From positions 1-8,418 of the forward strand of contig JAFSOW010000028.1 in assembly GCA_017443165.1 (NCBI GenBank): a DNA stretch of 8,418 nt, read 5' to 3'. The DNA is from Acidaminococcaceae bacterium (lineage in GTDB: Bacteria > Bacillota > Negativicutes > Acidaminococcales > Acidaminococcaceae). Shown here in pieces: positions 6,701 to 8,418 of this stretch. The notes under the pieces were generated by a model. The model had not been told where the DNA came from. It ran no database searches and saw only the letters and a list, made by a program, of their open reading frames with translations. The first letter of the stretch is position 1. Each line of letters begins with the position of its first letter. Made by a program: the position numbers and the translations under genes.

Positions 6701-8300
6701 TCGTCACCTGGGCAAAATTCTGCTGGAAATAATCATACAGCATCTGGGGCTTTTCTGAAAGCACCGGCAGGGGCGCGTCGATACCCATGGCGCCTACCGG
6801 GTCCTTGCCCATGCGGGCCATAGGAACGATCATCTGGGTCAGGTCTTCCTGCGTGTAACCGAAGACTTTCTGCTGTTCTTTCAGGTCGAAGGGGATCATG
6901 GTATCGTTGATCATGCTGCCCCGCTCTTCTACCAGTTCATCCATCTCGATGATGTGTTCCCGGCACCATTCGCTGTAGGGATGGGAAGATGCCAGCATAT
7001 GTTTGATCTCATCGTCTCCCACGATGCGCTGCTCCGCCGTATTGACCAGGAACAGGCGGCCCGGTTCCAGACGTCCCTTATAGGCGATCTGGTCCGGAGC
7101 CACCGGCACCGCGCCGGCTTCAGAACTCAGCACCACACGGTCGTCCTTCGTCACGTAATAGCGGGCAGGACGCAGACCGTTCCGGTCCAGCATGCCGCCG
7201 ATCACCGTGCCGTCGCAGAAGCAGATGGCCGCAGGACCGTCCCAGGGTTCCATCATAAAGGTCTGGTACCGGTAAAAGTCTTTTTTCTCCTGGGGCATGG
7301 AAGGATCTTTCTCCCAGGGCTCGGGAATCATGGTAATCATGGCGTGGGCCATGGAATGCCCGGTCATCATCAGGTATTCCAGGCAGTTGTCGAACATGGC
7401 GGAATCGCTGCCGGAGTCATCCACAACAGGGAACACCTTTTCCATATCCGGGAAAAACGGGGACTTGGCCTTGCTTTCCCGGGCGTTCAGCCAGTTGATG
7501 TTGCCCCGGATGGTATTGATTTCCCCGTTATGCACAATATAGCGGTTGGGATGGGCCCGGGCCCAGCTGGGAAACGTATTGGTACTGAACCGGGAATGAA
7601 CCAGCGCCATAGCCGTAGTAAAATCAAGATCGGACAGATCCAGATAAAAATGCCGCAGCTGCAGGGAGGTAAGCATACCTTTGTACACAATCGTGCGGGA
7701 AGACAGGCTGGCAATGTAAAAGGCCGTGCCCATCACCTGGCTCTGGGGAATGATTTCCTTTTCCGCCACCTTGCGGATAATGTACAGCTTGCGCTCAAAA
7801 TCCATCTGATTTTTCACGCCCGGCGCCTTGCCGATAAACACCTGGATGATGCGGGGACGGATGGATTTGGCCGCTTCCCCGATGATGCTCTCGTCAATAG
7901 GCACCTCCCGCCAGCCCAGTACTTCCTGCCCTTCCTCCCGGACGATCCGTTCAAAAATCTCCATCTGCTCTTTCCGGAAGGACTCATAACGATGGGCAAA
8001 AATCATGCCCACGCCGTACTCGCCCGCAGGAGGCAGGGAAAAGCCCAGCACCTCGCATTCCCGGACAAAAAAGTCATGGGGTATCTGCACCAGAATACCG
8101 GCCCCATCGCCACTCTTCTGGTCAGCGCCTTCCGCGCCGCGGTGATTCAGGTTCTCCAGAATCTTCAGGGCATCGTCGATGATACTGTAGGATTTTTCCC
8201 CTTTAATATTCACGACAAACCCGATGCCGCAGGCGTCATGTTCAAACGCCGGGTCATATAAGCCCTGCGGCGCAGGTAAATCTCTCAGAATCCGTTCCAT
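3735..8300 (-). CDS. gltB: Glutamate synthase large (alpha) subunit
   Basis: GltB (called GltA in Bacillus) transfers the amide of glutamine to 2-oxoglutarate, giving two glutamates; it is cytoplasmic. The 1521 residues match the Bacillus large subunit closely in length. A short propeptide (1-23) precedes C24 in HDACGIGF, the class II amidotransferase nucleophile exposed by cleavage. RFSTNTFPSW (237-246), HNGEIN (257-262) and SGSDS (296-300) belong to that domain. A central domain (about 475-770) leads to the FMN synthase domain (about 820-1190) with AQGAKPGEGG (963-972), PPPHHDIYS (998-1006) and GFDGGTGASP (1055-1064). The 3Fe-4S cysteines are C1132, C1138 and C1143. A glycine-rich beta-helix (about 1270-1480) ends the protein. 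The segment between EDPARF and KQV is short, lacking the insertion of ferredoxin-dependent enzymes, so it looks NADPH-type; yet no gltD is visible. The start at 8300 follows GAGGGGG; an upstream ATG (8333) lies before that site. Confidence 0.97.
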   Translation of the reverse strand: MERILRDLPAPQGLYDPAFEHDACGIGFVVNIKGEKSYSIIDDALKILENLNHRGAEGADQKSGDGAGILVQIPHDFFVRECEVLGFSLPPAGEYGVGMIFAHRYESFRKEQMEIFERIVREEGQEVLGWREVPIDESIIGEAAKSIRPRIIQVFIGKAPGVKNQMDFERKLYIIRKVAEKEIIPQSQVMGTAFYIASLSSRTIVYKGMLTSLQLRHFYLDLSDLDFTTAMALVHSRFSTNTFPSWARAHPNRYIVHNGEINTIRGNINWLNARESKAKSPFFPDMEKVFPVVDDSGSDSAMFDNCLEYLMMTGHSMAHAMITMIPEPWEKDPSMPQEKKDFYRYQTFMMEPWDGPAAICFCDGTVIGGMLDRNGLRPARYYVTKDDRVVLSSEAGAVPVAPDQIAYKGRLEPGRLFLVNTAEQRIVGDDEIKHMLASSHPYSEWCREHIIEMDELVEERGSMINDTMIPFDLKEQQKVFGYTQEDLTQMIVPMARMGKDPVGAMGIDAPLPVLSEKPQMLYDYFQQNFAQVTNPPIDGVRESIVTSSRVMIGNVANIMEPDEKGTAALEVLRPLLTNREMAVIKNLQTDKLRAVTLSMLYPVNGGAEAMETAIESICIDAYRAIRNGANILVLSDRGVNSRMAAVPALLASAAVHNYLIKKTVRSDVGLVLESGEPRETHHYCTLIGYGITAINPYLALDTVHALATEGKLLPGLDAVQAQANYLKAAVGGILAVMAKMGISTVKSYHGAQIFEAVGLKQELIQKYFVNTPSRIEGLGLAEIARETQLRHQNAYKDEGDLPGGDYYKYRKGGEQPHILDPEAIRLLQKACKEEDYEAYKEYAKIVDKGAVYRLRDLLDFYCPPGCSIPIEEVEPVEKILLHFRTGAMSYGALSKEAHECIAIAMNRIGSMSNCGEGGEDPARFVKLENGDDPSDGVKQVSTARFGVTSNYLVNGRELQIKCAQGAKPGEGGHLPGTKVFPEIGKTRHSTPGVALISPPPHHDIYSIEDLSELIFDLKNANKDADISVKLTAGSGIGTIAAGVVKAKADGITISGFDGGTGASPRSSMRHAGIPWELGLAEVQQTLLLNKLRDRVRIEVDGKILTGRDVAIAAMFGAELFAFGTGPLIALGCHMLRVCNLNTCPFGICTQNEELRKRFSGKPEYVINYLKYVAQDLREIMARLGFHTVDEMVGRSDRLKQRESAANWKAAEVDLDRLLFRPYTDADVGHRCLHRQKHNIGETLDMSKLVRMCKPALDCKKTIRARLRIRNTNRVTGTILGSEITRRYGEEGLPEDTIKLSFVGSAGQSFGAFIPKGLTLSLEGDANDYLGKGLSGGRLILFPPGEADYAAEANIITGNVACFGATGGEVYINGQAGERFCVRNSGATAVVEGIGNHGCEYMTGGRAVILGKIGRNFAAGMSGGVAYVLDMQPELCNRDLVELEKLEDAGEQDEVKAIVERHLEFTGSPLAKRLLDDWEDTVQRFTKVIPRDYKAMMLNIARFKAEGHSDEEARRLAFMENK

Positions 8301-8307
8301 AGCTATT

Positions 8308-8314
8308 CCCCCTC
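8308..8314 (-). promoter_or_regulatory. Ribosome binding site of gltB
   Basis: GAGGGGG on the minus strand, 7 bases before the ATG at 8300. It decides the start: the in-frame ATG at 8333 lies upstream of it and would place this sequence inside the coding region. With the 8300 start the propeptide before the nucleophilic cysteine is 23 residues. Confidence 0.8.
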
Positions 8315-8380
8315 TTTGCTTTACTGCAGTCACTTCTCCATCACTGCTCTATATCTGTTACAAGAATAATATATGTACAC

Positions 8381-8409
8381 AGTATAACAACATCAGCCTT
8401 AACAGTCAA
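8381..8409 (-). promoter_or_regulatory. Strong sigma-A-type promoter of gltB
   Basis: TTGACT (8409-8404), a 17-base spacer, then TATACT (8386-8381), each hexamer five of six to consensus. The start would be near 8374, giving a leader of about 74 bases. The leader is AT-rich near the start point and holds only a weak hairpin (GCAGT with ACTGC around a 12-base loop). No riboswitch or intrinsic terminator is visible in it. The promoter shows that gltB is the first gene of its transcript. Confidence 0.8.
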
Positions 8410-8418
8410 TGAAAATCA

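Noticed and set aside
6954..8261. 435-codon open frame on the plus strand opposite the gltB amidotransferase domain
   Set aside because: Same reason: a shadow of the gltB reading frame with low-complexity His/Gln/Arg-rich translation.
8356..8380. Imperfect inverted repeat TGTTAC / GTACAC near the gltB transcription start
   Set aside because: The arms match only with an insertion, and the region is AT-rich; not enough to call an operator.

Overview
The window is an ordinary but well-resolved stretch of bacterial chromosome. All supported genes lie on the minus strand, so transcription runs from high to low coordinates. The organism is most likely a member of the Bacillota (Firmicutes). The tryptophan genes sit behind a tRNA-sensing T-box leader, the promoters are clean sigma-A type (TTGACT/TATACT and TTGACG/TAAACT, both with 17-base spacers), and the ribosome binding sites are G-rich. 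Coding G+C is fairly high by eye, which would suit a Negativicutes or Clostridia genome, but the sequence alone does not settle the class.

Layout in transcription order. (1) 8409-8301: a strong promoter and a leader of about 74 bases. (2) 8300-3735: gltB, a complete 1521-residue glutamate synthase large subunit, with its own promoter and no gltD beside it on the visible side. (3) 3734-3317: a gene-free stretch that holds the trp promoter and a tryptophan-type T-box riboswitch. The riboswitch has a Stem I with a TGG specifier, an antiterminator and a mutually exclusive intrinsic terminator. (4) 3316-1: the trp operon trpD-trpC-trpF-trpB, cut by the window edge inside trpB. trpA is presumably next but is not visible.

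The four trp genes cover anthranilate to tryptophan: phosphoribosyl transfer (TrpD), isomerisation (TrpF), ring closure (TrpC) and the synthase beta subunit (TrpB). The anthranilate synthase genes trpE and trpG are absent from the front of the operon, where they would normally sit. When uncharged tRNA-Trp is abundant, the T-box should favour the antiterminator and let transcription reach trpD. GltB provides glutamate from glutamine and 2-oxoglutarate, with no direct regulatory link to trp visible.

I do not see a previously undescribed system. The points most worth checking are: the missing trpEG; the stand-alone gltB that lacks the ferredoxin-loop insertion; two tandem hairpins in the unusually long trpC-trpF gap; a 9-base duplication around T-box Stem I that permits a competing hairpin; and a T-box discriminator base that would give only a wobble pair with a standard bacterial tRNA-Trp. 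No rRNA, tRNA, CRISPR or mobile element is visible.
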